64,000 nt of DNA. Origin: Pseudothioclava arenosa (lineage in GTDB: Bacteria > Pseudomonadota > Alphaproteobacteria > Rhodobacterales > Rhodobacteraceae). The DNA is taken from contig NZ_NTJD01000007.1 of the NCBI RefSeq assembly GCF_002358085.1, forward strand, positions 1 to 64,000, in the 5' to 3' direction. The translations under genes were made by a program, and so were the position numbers. Below the pieces are notes generated by a model. That model was given only the letters and a program-made list of their open reading frames with translations, did not search any database and was not told the DNA's origin. The number at the start of each line of letters is the position of its first letter. The stretch's first letter is position 1. Positions 43,873-52,528 of this stretch are shown here, one piece after another.

Positions 43873-45075
43873 ATGCTGGCGGGCAAGCGGATACTTCTGA
43901 TCATTGGCGGCGGGATCGCGGCCTATAAATGCCCCGAGCTGATCCGGCTCTTGCGGGGGCGGGGCGCGGCGGTGACGCCGGTGCTGACGCGGGCGGGCGC
44001 GGAGTTCGTGACGCCGCTGACGCTGTCGTCGGTGGCCAATGAGGTGGCCCATAGCGACCTCTTCGACCTGACCCACGAGGCCGAGATCGGCCATATTCAG
44101 CTCTCGCGCGCCGCTGATCTGGTGGTGGTCGCGCCCGCCACGGCGGATCTGATGGCCAAGATGGCGCAGGGGCTCGCGAATGATCTCGCCTCGACGCTTC
44201 TGCTGGCGACGGACAAATCGGTGCTGATCGCCCCGGCGATGAATGTGCGGATGTGGGAACACCCCGCGACGCAGCGCAACCGCGCGCAGCTGGCCGGGGA
44301 TGGCGTGCGCTTTGTCGGGCCGAACGTGGGCGACATGGCCTGCGGTGAATTTGGCCCCGGCCGGATGGCCGAGCCCGCCGAGATCGTCGCCGCGATCGAG
44401 GCCGAGCTGTCGGGCGGCTCGCTTTCGGGTAAGCACGTGCTGGTCACCTCGGGCCCGACGCATGAACCGATCGACCCCGTGCGCTATATCGCCAACCGCT
44501 CCTCGGGGGCGCAGGGCACGGCGCTCGCGGCGGCACTGCGCGACCTTGGCGCGCGGGTGAGCTTTATCACCGGCCCTGCCGATGTGCCGCCGCCCTCGGG
44601 CGTGACCGTGACCCGTGTCCAGACCGCGCGCGAGATGGCCGAGGCCGTCGCGCAGGCGCTGCCCGCCGATGCCGCGGTCTTCGCCGCCGCCGTCGCCGAC
44701 TGGCGGGTCGCCAATGCCAATGGCCAAAAGATGAAGAAGGATGGCAAGGGCACGCTGCCGACGCTGGAATTCGCGGAAAACCCGGACATTCTCGCCACCG
44801 TTTCGCAGATGGCCGAGGGGCGCCCTCCGCTGGTCGTGGGCTTTGCCGCCGAGACCGAGACGGTCGTCGAACATGCCACCGCGAAACGTGCGCGCAAGGG
44901 CTGCGACTGGATCGTGGCGAATGACGTCTCGCCTGCTTCGGGGGTGATGGGCGGCGCGGAAAACGCGGTCACGATCATCGACGACGCGGGCGCCGAAAGC
45001 TGGCCGCGCATGGGTAAGGACGAGGTCGCGAGGCGTCTCGCCGCGCGCATCGCTGCGGCGCTGGGCGAAGGCTGA
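43873..45075 (+). CDS. coaBC: Bifunctional phosphopantothenoylcysteine decarboxylase/synthetase
   Basis: The 400-residue fusion makes 4'-phosphopantetheine precursor for CoA. The N-terminal FMN flavoprotein domain (CoaC) has ILLIIGGGIAAYKCPELIRLL and IAPAMNVRMWEHPATQRN; the C-terminal CTP-using domain (CoaB, from about 185) has VTSGPTHEPIDPVRYIANRSSG and AVADWRV..KMKKDG. ATG at 43873 follows GGAGGGTGCC. A repeat hairpin separates it from dut, and coaBC-dut adjacency is common in proteobacteria. Confidence 0.95.
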   Translation: MLAGKRILLIIGGGIAAYKCPELIRLLRGRGAAVTPVLTRAGAEFVTPLTLSSVANEVAHSDLFDLTHEAEIGHIQLSRAADLVVVAPATADLMAKMAQGLANDLASTLLLATDKSVLIAPAMNVRMWEHPATQRNRAQLAGDGVRFVGPNVGDMACGEFGPGRMAEPAEIVAAIEAELSGGSLSGKHVLVTSGPTHEPIDPVRYIANRSSGAQGTALAAALRDLGARVSFITGPADVPPPSGVTVTRVQTAREMAEAVAQALPADAAVFAAAVADWRVANANGQKMKKDGKGTLPTLEFAENPDILATVSQMAEGRPPLVVGFAAETETVVEHATAKRARKGCDWIVANDVSPASGVMGGAENAVTIIDDAGAESWPRMGKDEVARRLAARIAAALGEG

Positions 45076-45085
45076 GAGGGGGGCT

Positions 45086-45136
45086 GCGTATTTGATCCAA
45101 GAAGAAGCCGGCTGTTTCTTCTTGGCTGAAATACGC
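45086..45136. repeat. Long hairpin made of two dispersed-repeat arms (copy d)
   Basis: GCGTATTTGATCCAAGAAGAA and its near-exact reverse complement TTCTTCTTGGCTGAAATACG(C) are only about nine bases apart (GCCGGCTG), with three mismatches in 21. The arms match those bounding 23718-23932. It stands between coaBC and dut on the plus strand and should fold strongly in RNA, so it may attenuate or protect the transcript. Confidence 0.7.
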
Positions 45137-45187
45137 GTCCGCCGGAGGCGGTCGGGCCGCAGGCCCGAAAACGGAGAGGGGTGAGCC

Positions 45188-45658
45188 ATGACGGATCTGG
45201 TGGTGAAGGTCGAGCGCGAGGAATGGGCCGATCCGGGCGTGGCGCTGCCCGCCTATGAGACGCCGGGTTCGGCGGGCGCGGATCTGCGTGCGAACCTGCG
45301 CCCCGAAGACCGCGCGAGCGGGTTCACGCTTTACCCGATGCAGCGGGCGATCATTCCGACCGGGCTGCGCGTTGAAATCCCGCCGAGCTACGAGATGCAG
45401 ATCCGGCCGCGCTCGGGGCTGGCGCTGAAGCACGGGATCAGCCTGCCGAACACGCCGGGCACGATTGACAGCGATTATCGCGGGCCGCTGGGCGTGTTGC
45501 TGATCAACCTCGGAACCGAGCCCTTCACCATCGCCCATGGCGAGCGCATCGCACAGGCGGTGATCGCGCCGGTGGTGCAGATGCGTTACGAATTGGGTAC
45601 AGAGCTGAGCGAAACCGACCGTGGAGCGGGTGGTTTTGGCTCGACCGGGCGGGGCTGA
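45188..45658 (+). CDS. dut: Deoxyuridine triphosphatase
   Basis: The 156-residue trimeric enzyme hydrolyses dUTP to dUMP, keeping uracil out of DNA. All five motifs are present: [48 protein letters not shown] and [12 protein letters not shown]. The start follows GAGAGGGGTGAGCC. The next gene begins three bases after its stop. Confidence 0.97.
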   Translation: MTDLVVKVEREEWADPGVALPAYETPGSAGADLRANLRPEDRASGFTLYPMQRAIIPTGLRVEIPPSYEMQIRPRSGLALKHGISLPNTPGTIDSDYRGPLGVLLINLGTEPFTIAHGERIAQAVIAPVVQMRYELGTELSETDRGAGGFGSTGRG

Positions 45659-45661
45659 GCC

Positions 45662-46723
45662 ATGCTGGGGCTGTTCCTGCTGACCGGGGTCCTTGTGCTC
45701 GGGCTGGTGATGAGGCTGCCTGCGCGGCTGGTCTTGCTGGTGATGGCGGTGATCTGGGCGGGCTTCGTGTTGGTGCACCTGCTGTTTCCCGGTGGACATG
45801 CCCCGTTGCCGCGCGCGATCGGCGGCAGCTTGGCGGCCTGGCTTGGGCTTGGCGTGGTGGTCGTGATCGTGCTGGCCTATCGCGCGGGGTTGCAGCGGTT
45901 GCGCGCGCGGGCGCCTGACCCGGTGCAGGCCAATCCGCCGCCCGCCGGCAGCTTTTCGGATGCCGAGCTGGACCGTTATGCGCGCCATATCATGCTGCGT
46001 GAGATCGGCGGGCCGGGGCAGAAGAGGCTCAAGGGGGCGCGCGTTCTGGTGGTGGGAGCGGGGGGGCTTGGCTCGCCGGTGCTTCTGTATCTGGCAGCGG
46101 CGGGTGTGGGCCGGATCGGGGTGGTGGATGACGATGTGGTTTCCAGCTCGAACCTGCAGCGGCAGGTGATCCATCGCGACGCGGATATCGGCAAACCCAA
46201 GGTGTTTTCCGCCGAGGCCGCGATGCGCGCGCTCAACCCGTTCATCCAGATTCGCCCCTATAACCGTCGGCTGGGCGAGGATGACGCCCGCGCGCTAATC
46301 GCCGAGTATGATCTGGTGATCGACGGCACCGACAATTTCGCCACCCGCTACCTGCTGAACGCGGCCTGTGTGTCGGAGGGCAAACCGCTTCTGTCCGGCG
46401 CGATTTCACAATGGGAGGGGCAGCTGTCGCTTTACGATCCGGCGCGGGGTGCGCCCTGCTATGCCTGCGTGTTCCCCGAGGCACCCGCGCCGGGGCTCGC
46501 GCCCTCTTGCGCGGAGGCCGGGGTGATGGGGGCGTTGCCGGGCGTGATCGGGGCGATGATGGCGGGCGAGGCGATCAAAGCGATCACCGGCGCGGGGCAG
46601 GATCTGCGCGGACGCTTGCTGATCCATGACATGCTTTGGGGCGAAAGCCGGCAGATTAGCCTCAAGCGCCGCGACGATTGCCCGGTTTGCGGGCAGCACG
46701 CGGCCCCCGCCACAGAAGTTTGA
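45662..46723 (+). CDS. Membrane-anchored HesA/MoeB/ThiF E1-like adenylyltransferase
   Basis: The 353-residue product joins three N-terminal hydrophobic helices (about 1-17, 21-43, 52-73) to an E1-like domain that adenylates the C-terminus of a ubiquitin-like sulfur carrier (MoaD or ThiS). The nucleotide fold is VLVVGAGGLGSPVLLYLAAAGVG (128-150), with R/N residues in SSSNLQRQVIHRDADIGKPK, and zinc cysteines Cys266, Cys269, Cys340 and Cys343. The membrane domain is absent from E. coli MoeB. It may activate molybdopterin synthase at the membrane. Confidence 0.85.
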   Translation: MLGLFLLTGVLVLGLVMRLPARLVLLVMAVIWAGFVLVHLLFPGGHAPLPRAIGGSLAAWLGLGVVVVIVLAYRAGLQRLRARAPDPVQANPPPAGSFSDAELDRYARHIMLREIGGPGQKRLKGARVLVVGAGGLGSPVLLYLAAAGVGRIGVVDDDVVSSSNLQRQVIHRDADIGKPKVFSAEAAMRALNPFIQIRPYNRRLGEDDARALIAEYDLVIDGTDNFATRYLLNAACVSEGKPLLSGAISQWEGQLSLYDPARGAPCYACVFPEAPAPGLAPSCAEAGVMGALPGVIGAMMAGEAIKAITGAGQDLRGRLLIHDMLWGESRQISLKRRDDCPVCGQHAAPATEV

Positions 46724-46793
46724 CCCGCCGCGCGCCGCTGCCTCTGGCCCTTGCCTGCGCGCACCCCTAGATTTCGGGCAAAGGAGTTCTTGA

Positions 46794-48806
46794 ATGACCA
46801 ATCCGATCCTCTCCGCCTGGGAAGGGCCTTTTGCCCTGCCGCCCTTCGGCCAGATCCGCGACGAAGATTTCGCCCCCGCTTTTGATGCCGCCCTCGCCGA
46901 GGCGCGCGCGAATATCGCCGCGATTGCTACCAACCCCGAGGCGCCTGATTTCGCCAATACGATCGCGGCGATGGAGGGGGCCGAGGCGGCGCTCGACCGG
47001 GTGTCGGGGCTGTTTTACAACCTTGCTGGCGCAGACAGCACGCCCGCGCGGCAGGCGCTGCAACGCGATCTGGCGCCGAAACTGTCGGATTTCTCGTCCG
47101 AGGTGCTGATGAACCCGGCGCTTTATGCGCGCGTCGAGGCGGTCTGGGCGGCGCGTGACGGCCTGCCCGCCGAAGAGGCGCGGGTGCTCGAACTTTACCG
47201 CCAGATGTTCCAGCGCGCGGGCGCGGGGCTGGAAGGGGCGGCGGCGAAACGCATGGCCGAGGTCAAGCAGCGCCTCGCCGTTCTGGGCACGGAATTCACG
47301 CAGAACCTGCTGGCGGACGAATCCGAGTGGTTCATGGACCTTGCCGAGGACGATCTGGCAGGCCTGCCCGAGTTCGTGATCGAGGCCGCGCGTGCGGCGG
47401 GCGCTGAGCGTGACCGCCCCGGTCCGGTGGTGACGCTGTCGCGCTCGATCATCGTGCCGTTCCTGCAGTTCTCGCCGCGCCGCGACCTGCGCGAAACCGC
47501 CTGGCGGGCCTGGGCGGCGCGGGGCGCGAACGGGGGCGCCACCGACAACCGCGCGATCGCCGCCGAGACGCTGGCGCTGCGCGACGAGCGCGCGAAGCTT
47601 TTGGGCTATGGCTCGTTTGCCGAGTTCAAGCTCGAACCCGAGATGGCCAAGACGCCCGCGCGGGTGCGCGAGCTGCTGATGCGGGTCTGGGAGCCTGCGC
47701 GCGCCAAGGCCGAGGCCGATGGCGCGGTGCTGGCCGCGATGATGCACGAAGACGGCATCAATGGCGATCTCGAACCCTGGGACTGGCGCTATTATTCCGA
47801 GAAACGCCGCGTGGCCGAGCATGATTTCGACGAGGCGGCGCTGAAGCCCTATCTCTCGCTCGAAGCGATGCTGGGTGCGATGTTCGACACCGCGACGCGC
47901 CTGTTCGGCCTCGAGTTCCGCGAGATCGCGGGCCCGTTCTATCACCCCGACGTGCGCGGCTGGGAGGTGACCCGCAAGGGCCGCCATATCGCGGTTTTCC
48001 TCGGCGATTATTTCGCGCGGGCCTCGAAACGCTCGGGGGCGTGGTGCTCGGCGATGCGTTCGCAGAAGAAGCTCGGCGGCGAGGTGCGGCCGATCGTTGT
48101 GAATGTGTGCAACTTCGCCAAGGGCGATCCGGCGCTGCTCAGCTATGACGACGCGCGCACGCTGTTCCATGAATTCGGCCATGCGCTGCATCAGATGCTG
48201 TCGGACGTGACCTATCAGTTCATCTCGGGCACCTCGGTGGCGCGCGATTTCGTCGAGCTGCCGAGCCAGCTTTACGAGCATTGGCTGGAAGTGCCCGAGG
48301 TGCTTGAGAAACACGCCCGCCATTACAAGACCGGCGAGGCGATGCCGAAGGCGCTGCTGGAAAAACTGCTGGCGGCGGCGACCTATGATCAGGGCTTTGC
48401 CACGGTCGAGTTCCTTGGCTCGGCGCTGGTGGATCTGGCCTTCCACGAGGGCGCTGCACCCGCCGATCCGATGGCGAAACAGGCCGAGGTGCTGGCCGAG
48501 ATCGGCATGCCCGCCGCGATCGGGATGCGCCATGCGACGCCGCATTTCGCGCATGTCTTCGCGGGCGACGGCTATTCCTCGGGCTATTACAGCTACATGT
48601 GGTCCGAGGTGATGGATGCCGACGCCTTCGCGGCGTTTGAAGAGGCGGGCGACCCCTTCGACCCCGTCACGGCGCAGCGGCTTGAGGAATTCATCCTCTC
48701 GGCCGGTGGCTCGCGCCCGCCCGAAGAGCTGTATACCGCGTTTCGTGGTCGGATGCCGGGGGTCGAGCCGCTTTTGAAGGGGCGCGGGCTGCTGGAGCCG
48801 GTCTGA
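46794..48806 (+). CDS. M3-family metallopeptidase (oligopeptidase A / Dcp type)
   Basis: The 670-residue zinc peptidase degrades short peptides in the cytosol; no signal is present. The zinc motif is DARTLFHEFGHALHQML, with the downstream Glu in RDFVELPSQLYEHW and the substrate loop GYSSGYYSYMWSEV. Length is right for the family. It follows the E1-like gene by 70 bases with AAGGAG upstream, and it converges on the CDF gene. Confidence 0.93.
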   Translation: MTNPILSAWEGPFALPPFGQIRDEDFAPAFDAALAEARANIAAIATNPEAPDFANTIAAMEGAEAALDRVSGLFYNLAGADSTPARQALQRDLAPKLSDFSSEVLMNPALYARVEAVWAARDGLPAEEARVLELYRQMFQRAGAGLEGAAAKRMAEVKQRLAVLGTEFTQNLLADESEWFMDLAEDDLAGLPEFVIEAARAAGAERDRPGPVVTLSRSIIVPFLQFSPRRDLRETAWRAWAARGANGGATDNRAIAAETLALRDERAKLLGYGSFAEFKLEPEMAKTPARVRELLMRVWEPARAKAEADGAVLAAMMHEDGINGDLEPWDWRYYSEKRRVAEHDFDEAALKPYLSLEAMLGAMFDTATRLFGLEFREIAGPFYHPDVRGWEVTRKGRHIAVFLGDYFARASKRSGAWCSAMRSQKKLGGEVRPIVVNVCNFAKGDPALLSYDDARTLFHEFGHALHQMLSDVTYQFISGTSVARDFVELPSQLYEHWLEVPEVLEKHARHYKTGEAMPKALLEKLLAAATYDQGFATVEFLGSALVDLAFHEGAAPADPMAKQAEVLAEIGMPAAIGMRHATPHFAHVFAGDGYSSGYYSYMWSEVMDADAFAAFEEAGDPFDPVTAQRLEEFILSAGGSRPPEELYTAFRGRMPGVEPLLKGRGLLEPV

Positions 48807-48809
48807 GGC

Positions 48810-49694
48810 TCAGCCGCGCCAGACATCCTGGTGGATGATGATCTCGGAGCGCGGGAAGGCCTCGGTCATCCGGGCCTTCAGCGCGGCGGCGATGGCATGG
48901 GCGGCGTCAAGGCTTTGCGCGCCGTCCAGTTCCACATGCAGGTTCACGAACAGTTTCGACCCCGCCGTGCGCGTCTTGAGGTCGTGAAAGCCCAGAACGC
49001 CGGGGTGGTTTGCCGCAATTTCCGCCAGCTCGGCCAGAACCTCGGGGCTGGCGGAGCGGTCCATCAACGCGTGGAAGGCGTCGAGCCCGATGCCCGCCGC
49101 GCCGCGCAGCATGTAGGCGGCGGCAAGAATCGCGATCACGCTGTCGACCTGCGACCAGCCGAACCGCGCCGAGAGCCATAGCGCCAGGATCGCGCCCAAC
49201 GTCGGGAACAGGTCGCCCAGATAATGCAGCCGGTCGGCGGCCACGACCTTGTTGCCGGTGCGCGCGGCCACGCGCGACTGCCAGAGCACCAGCGCGCCTG
49301 TCAGCACCACCGAGACCAGCATCACCACGATGCCCTCGCCCTCGGCGGCCAGCGCGGGCGGGTTGGCTGAGATCAGGCGCAGGCTGGCCGCGCCCGCGAT
49401 CACGAAGGCCGAGACCGAGACCAGCACCGCCTGCCCGAGCGAGGCGATGTCTTCGATCGAACTATGGCCAAAGGCATGGTCGTCATCGGCGGGCCGCGCG
49501 GCATAGAGGATCGCGCCCAACCCCGCGCTGGACACCAGCAGGTCCATCACGTTGTCGGCCAGCGATGCCGCGACCGAAAGCGCGCCCGTCGAGGCCAGCG
49601 CCCAGAGCTTCAGCCCGACCAGCACCAGCGCCACGGCGACAGAGGCAAAGCCCGCCGAAAGGTTCAGGCCAAGATGGGAATCACGTGTCTGCAT
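48810..49694 (-). CDS. Cation diffusion facilitator (FieF-like)
   Basis: The 294-residue transporter has about six transmembrane helices (SAGFASVAVALVLVGLKLWALASTGALSVAASLADNVMD onward), the metal-site helix AADRLHYLGDLFPTLG and a cytosolic C-terminal domain with HDLKTRTAGSKLFVNLHVELDG. CDF proteins export Zn, Fe, Mn or Co in exchange for protons. Residues Asp47 and Asp51 in the second helix with His/Asp in the fifth fit the transport site, but the metal is uncertain. Confidence 0.88.
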   Translation of the reverse strand: MQTRDSHLGLNLSAGFASVAVALVLVGLKLWALASTGALSVAASLADNVMDLLVSSAGLGAILYAARPADDDHAFGHSSIEDIASLGQAVLVSVSAFVIAGAASLRLISANPPALAAEGEGIVVMLVSVVLTGALVLWQSRVAARTGNKVVAADRLHYLGDLFPTLGAILALWLSARFGWSQVDSVIAILAAAYMLRGAAGIGLDAFHALMDRSASPEVLAELAEIAANHPGVLGFHDLKTRTAGSKLFVNLHVELDGAQSLDAAHAIAAALKARMTEAFPRSEIIIHQDVWRG

Positions 49695-49734
49695 CGCTTC
49701 GATTTAACAGCGGCGGTGGCGAATGTCTTGGGGC

Positions 49735-50307
49735 TCAGTCGCGGGTTTCGTCGGGAAAGACGCCCCAGAGCGTGGCCTTTTCGGCCCAGCCGTCGACCCC
49801 GTCCTGCTCCACTTCGCACCAGTCCAGCTTGCAGGTTCCGAGCCGCATGATCGCTCCGGCCTCGGCGACGGCGACGACATTTGCTCCCGTGTCGGGGCGG
49901 GAATGCAGCTCGGTCATATCTTGCTGGATGATCACATTGCGCACGCCAGAGAGCAGCGAGTAATGCACCCAGCCGCCCGCGCCGTCGCGGTCCTCGACGC
50001 GGCGCCAATGGCCGAATTCGGCGGTGATCTTGAGCGGCATGCCGGGATGTTTGAACACCCAGTCGATCCGGTGCGACAGCGACGGCCCGCGCCGCGCGTT
50101 GCCCTCGCTGCCCTTGAGCGTGACGAATCGCGGCAGAGGCAGATTCGTCACCGGCCCGCGTCCGGGCAAGGCCGGGGGCTGCGCGGCCTCGGTGACGGTC
50201 TCCAGAGACTCGCTCTGGACGGCCGCGGTATCGGCGAAGAGGGGGCGCGCCCCCAATGCCAGCATGAATGTGATCACAAACGCACTCGTTGACCTTGCGA
50301 AACGCAT
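49735..50307 (-). CDS. Secreted SH3-like domain protein
   Basis: The 190-residue product has a Sec signal (cleavage after about residue 25, ARPLFA), a proline-rich spacer and two bacterial-SH3-like halves (LPRFVTLKGSEGNARRGPSLSHRIDWVFKHPGMPLKITAEFGHWRRVED, then TELHSRPDTGANVVAVAEAGAIMRLG..DWCEV). Such proteins often bind cell-wall peptides. It is divergent from the 2-hydroxyacid dehydrogenase; this pair is conserved in Rhodobacteraceae as far as I recall. ATG at 50307 is chosen for the signal peptide. Confidence 0.75.
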   Translation of the reverse strand: MRFARSTSAFVITFMLALGARPLFADTAAVQSESLETVTEAAQPPALPGRGPVTNLPLPRFVTLKGSEGNARRGPSLSHRIDWVFKHPGMPLKITAEFGHWRRVEDRDGAGGWVHYSLLSGVRNVIIQQDMTELHSRPDTGANVVAVAEAGAIMRLGTCKLDWCEVEQDGVDGWAEKATLWGVFPDETRD

Positions 50308-50362
50308 TTTTATCTGCCTCGTTTCATGGCTGCACAAAATGGGCGCGCAAGAAAGTTACGCG

Positions 50363-50429
50363 AAACTGCCCATTGTGGCCATTTTTATTGCTCGGGGGTC
50401 TTGTGTCTCCCCCCGTTGATGGGCAGTTT
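50363..50429. promoter_or_regulatory. 11-bp inverted repeat in the SH3 / dehydrogenase intergenic region
   Basis: AAACTGCCCAT (50363-50373) and ATGGGCAGTTT (50419-50429) are exact reverse complements, 45 bases apart. Both lie between divergent starts at 50307 and 50471. The two sites could bind one regulator in a looped arrangement, or form a stem in the dehydrogenase leader. Confidence 0.45.
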
Positions 50430-50470
50430 GCACCAAAAGGGAATTTCTTTGAAGAGAGGAGAGTCGGCCC

Positions 50471-51457
50471 ATGCCCGCACCGCGGCTTAGTGTTGTCGTG
50501 ACGCGACGGTTGCCTGAAGCAGTCGAGAGCCGAATGAAAGAATTGTTCGACGTGGAACTGCGCCCGGATAACGCGCGCATGAGCCGCGACGAGCTTGTCG
50601 ATGCCATGACCCGGGCCGATGTGCTCGTGCCCTGCATCACCGACCAGATCGACGCTAACATGCTGGCGCGCGCGGGGGATCGGCTGCGGCTGATCGCCAA
50701 CTATGGCGCCGGTGTCGACCATATTGACGTGGCGTCCGCCCGCCAGCGCGGCGTCTTGGTGTCGAACACGCCGGGCGTGGTCACCGAGGATACCGCCGAC
50801 ATGGCGATGGCGCTGATCCTCGGCGTCACGCGGCGTATCCCCGAGGGGCTGGCCGTGATGCAGTCGGGCGAATGGCAGGGCTGGTCGCCCACCGCCTTCC
50901 TCGGCGGCCGGATCGGCGGGCGTCGCCTTGGCATCATCGGCATGGGCCGGATCGGTCAGGCGCTGGCGCGCCGCGCCGCGGCCTTTGGCATGCAGATCCA
51001 CTATCACAACCGCCGCCGCCTGCGCCCCGAGATCGAGGCCGAGTTCGGCGCGACCTATTGGGAAAGCCTCGACCAGATGGTCGCGCGGATGGATGTGATT
51101 TCGGTGAACTGCCCGCACACGCCCTCCACGTTCCACCTGCTGAACGCGCGGCGTCTCAAGATGCTCAAGCCCGACGCGGTGATCGTGAACACCTCGCGCG
51201 GCGAAGTGATCGACGAGAATGCTCTGGTGCGCGGGCTGCGCGCGGGCGAGATCGCGGGTGCCGGGCTCGACGTGTTCGAATATGGCGTCGAGGTGAACCC
51301 CGAGCTGCGCGAGCTGCCCAATGTCGTGGTGCTGCCGCATATGGGCTCGGCCACGGTCGAGGGCCGCGCCGAGATGGGCGAAAAGGTCATCATCAACATC
51401 AAGACCTTCGCCGATGGTCACCGGCCGCCGGATCTGGTCGTGCCGGGGATGGTTTGA
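50471..51457 (+). CDS. D-isomer 2-hydroxyacid dehydrogenase (glyoxylate/hydroxypyruvate reductase type)
   Basis: The 328-residue enzyme has the NAD(P) fold LGIIGMGRIGQALARRAAAFGM (153-174), catalytic Arg243 in VNTSRGEVIDE, the acidic LDVFE segment (266-270) and His290 in VLPHMGSAT. The class reduces glyoxylate or hydroxypyruvate; cofactor specificity cannot be told because HNRRRL after the second strand favours NADPH (three arginines) but is not proof. A strong terminator follows. Confidence 0.9.
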   Translation: MPAPRLSVVVTRRLPEAVESRMKELFDVELRPDNARMSRDELVDAMTRADVLVPCITDQIDANMLARAGDRLRLIANYGAGVDHIDVASARQRGVLVSNTPGVVTEDTADMAMALILGVTRRIPEGLAVMQSGEWQGWSPTAFLGGRIGGRRLGIIGMGRIGQALARRAAAFGMQIHYHNRRRLRPEIEAEFGATYWESLDQMVARMDVISVNCPHTPSTFHLLNARRLKMLKPDAVIVNTSRGEVIDENALVRGLRAGEIAGAGLDVFEYGVEVNPELRELPNVVVLPHMGSATVEGRAEMGEKVIINIKTFADGHRPPDLVVPGMV

Positions 51458-51477
51458 TCCCGACCGGAACATGATTG

Positions 51478-51508
51478 GCCCGGAGCGCACCCCGCTCCGG
51501 GCCTTTTT
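51478..51508 (+). terminator. Strong rho-independent terminator of the 2-hydroxyacid dehydrogenase
   Basis: GCCCGGAGCG (51478-51487) pairs perfectly with CGCTCCGGGC (51493-51502) over a five-base loop, followed by CTTTTT. Confidence 0.85.
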
Positions 51509-51550
51509 CATTTCGGGGCCTCCCGGGATTATGGCCCTGCGACGGCCCTT

Positions 51551-51602
51551 CATTTTGCCGAAAATATCCCGGGGGAGGCCGCAGGCCGGGGGCAGAGCCC
51601 CC
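51551..51602. repeat. Dispersed intergenic repeat, copy e
   Basis: Read on the minus strand it begins with the hairpin GGGGGC-TCT-GCCCCC, then CCTCCCCCGGGATATTTTCG and GCAAAATGAAG, matching copy a at 16788-16830 in order. It occupies the gap between the dehydrogenase terminator and the GH25 gene end. Confidence 0.55.
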
Positions 51603-51607
51603 GCGCG

Positions 51608-52435
51608 TCACTTCTGGCTGCGGCGCGCAAGCCAGTCCTGCCAGGCCGAGGGCGAACCGCGGAAGGCGTTGATGTCCGAGGTGCCGCGCACGCCGGGCAC
51701 CACGCCGGTGCCGGTCCATTGCCAGAAGGTCCAATGCGTGCCGGGGTAGCGCTCGGACGGGGGCGCGGTCACGCTGCGCAGCCAGAACTCGTAGCCTGCG
51801 AACCCCTCCAGCGCGTTGTCGCGCCAGAAGTCGATCGTGGTGTAGATCACCGGGCGCGTGCCGTAATGCTTGGTCAGCGTTTCGAGGAACACCCGCATCT
51901 CGGATTGCACCAGCGCGGCTGGCGGGCGTTTCTGGCAGGTGGGCGAGGTGTGGTTCCACTCGATATCCAGAACCGGCGGCAGGTCGCCCTTGGTTTTCGG
52001 CACATTGCGGATGAACCATTCGGCCTGTTCGGCGGCCGAGCGGCAGAAATAGTAGAAATGATAGCCGCCCACCGGCACGCCGGCGGCGCGGGCGCGTGCA
52101 GAATTCGGGCGGAAGCCGGGATCAACGAAATCGCCGCCCTCGGTCGCCTTGAGCCAGGCGAAACGCACGCCTTCGGCGCGGGCCTCGCGAAACTCGATCA
52201 GGCCCTGATAGCGCGCGGCGTCGATGCCGTGGATCGGGTAATGCGCTGGCGTGGCGCCCGCCCAGGGATGTGGATCTGTGTCGCCAAAATCGGCGGGAAC
52301 GCCCGGAGCGATGAAGTCTGAGACTTCAAGCCAGTCCGGCTCCATCAACGGTCGCTCGCTCGGGCCGCTGGGGCCACAGCCCAGCAAGGCGAGAGACAAG
52401 GTGATGAAAAGAAATGGTTTTGCTGAAAATTTCAT
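51608..52435 (-). CDS. GH25-family muramidase, lipoprotein
   Basis: The 275-residue product has a lipoprotein signal (LALLGC, Cys20) and a glycoside hydrolase 25 barrel: IHGIDAARYQG (Asp72), RFAWLKATEGGDFVDPGF, AGVPVGGYHFYYF, and the catalytic DIE of PPVLDIEWN (Asp157, Glu159), ending with FWQWTGTG. It would cut the MurNAc-GlcNAc bond, presumably for wall remodelling from the outer membrane. ATG at 52435 starts the signal peptide; a GTG at 52492 is not needed. Confidence 0.88.
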   Translation of the reverse strand: MKFSAKPFLFITLSLALLGCGPSGPSERPLMEPDWLEVSDFIAPGVPADFGDTDPHPWAGATPAHYPIHGIDAARYQGLIEFREARAEGVRFAWLKATEGGDFVDPGFRPNSARARAAGVPVGGYHFYYFCRSAAEQAEWFIRNVPKTKGDLPPVLDIEWNHTSPTCQKRPPAALVQSEMRVFLETLTKHYGTRPVIYTTIDFWRDNALEGFAGYEFWLRSVTAPPSERYPGTHWTFWQWTGTGVVPGVRGTSDINAFRGSPSAWQDWLARRSQK

Positions 52436-52528
52436 GACTGCCCCTGAAATTATGCCCACGGCCAGAGTCGCGCAAAAAGGCCCGGCTGTCACGCGGACAA
52501 CAGGGCCGTAAGCGAAAAGCCGCGTTGC

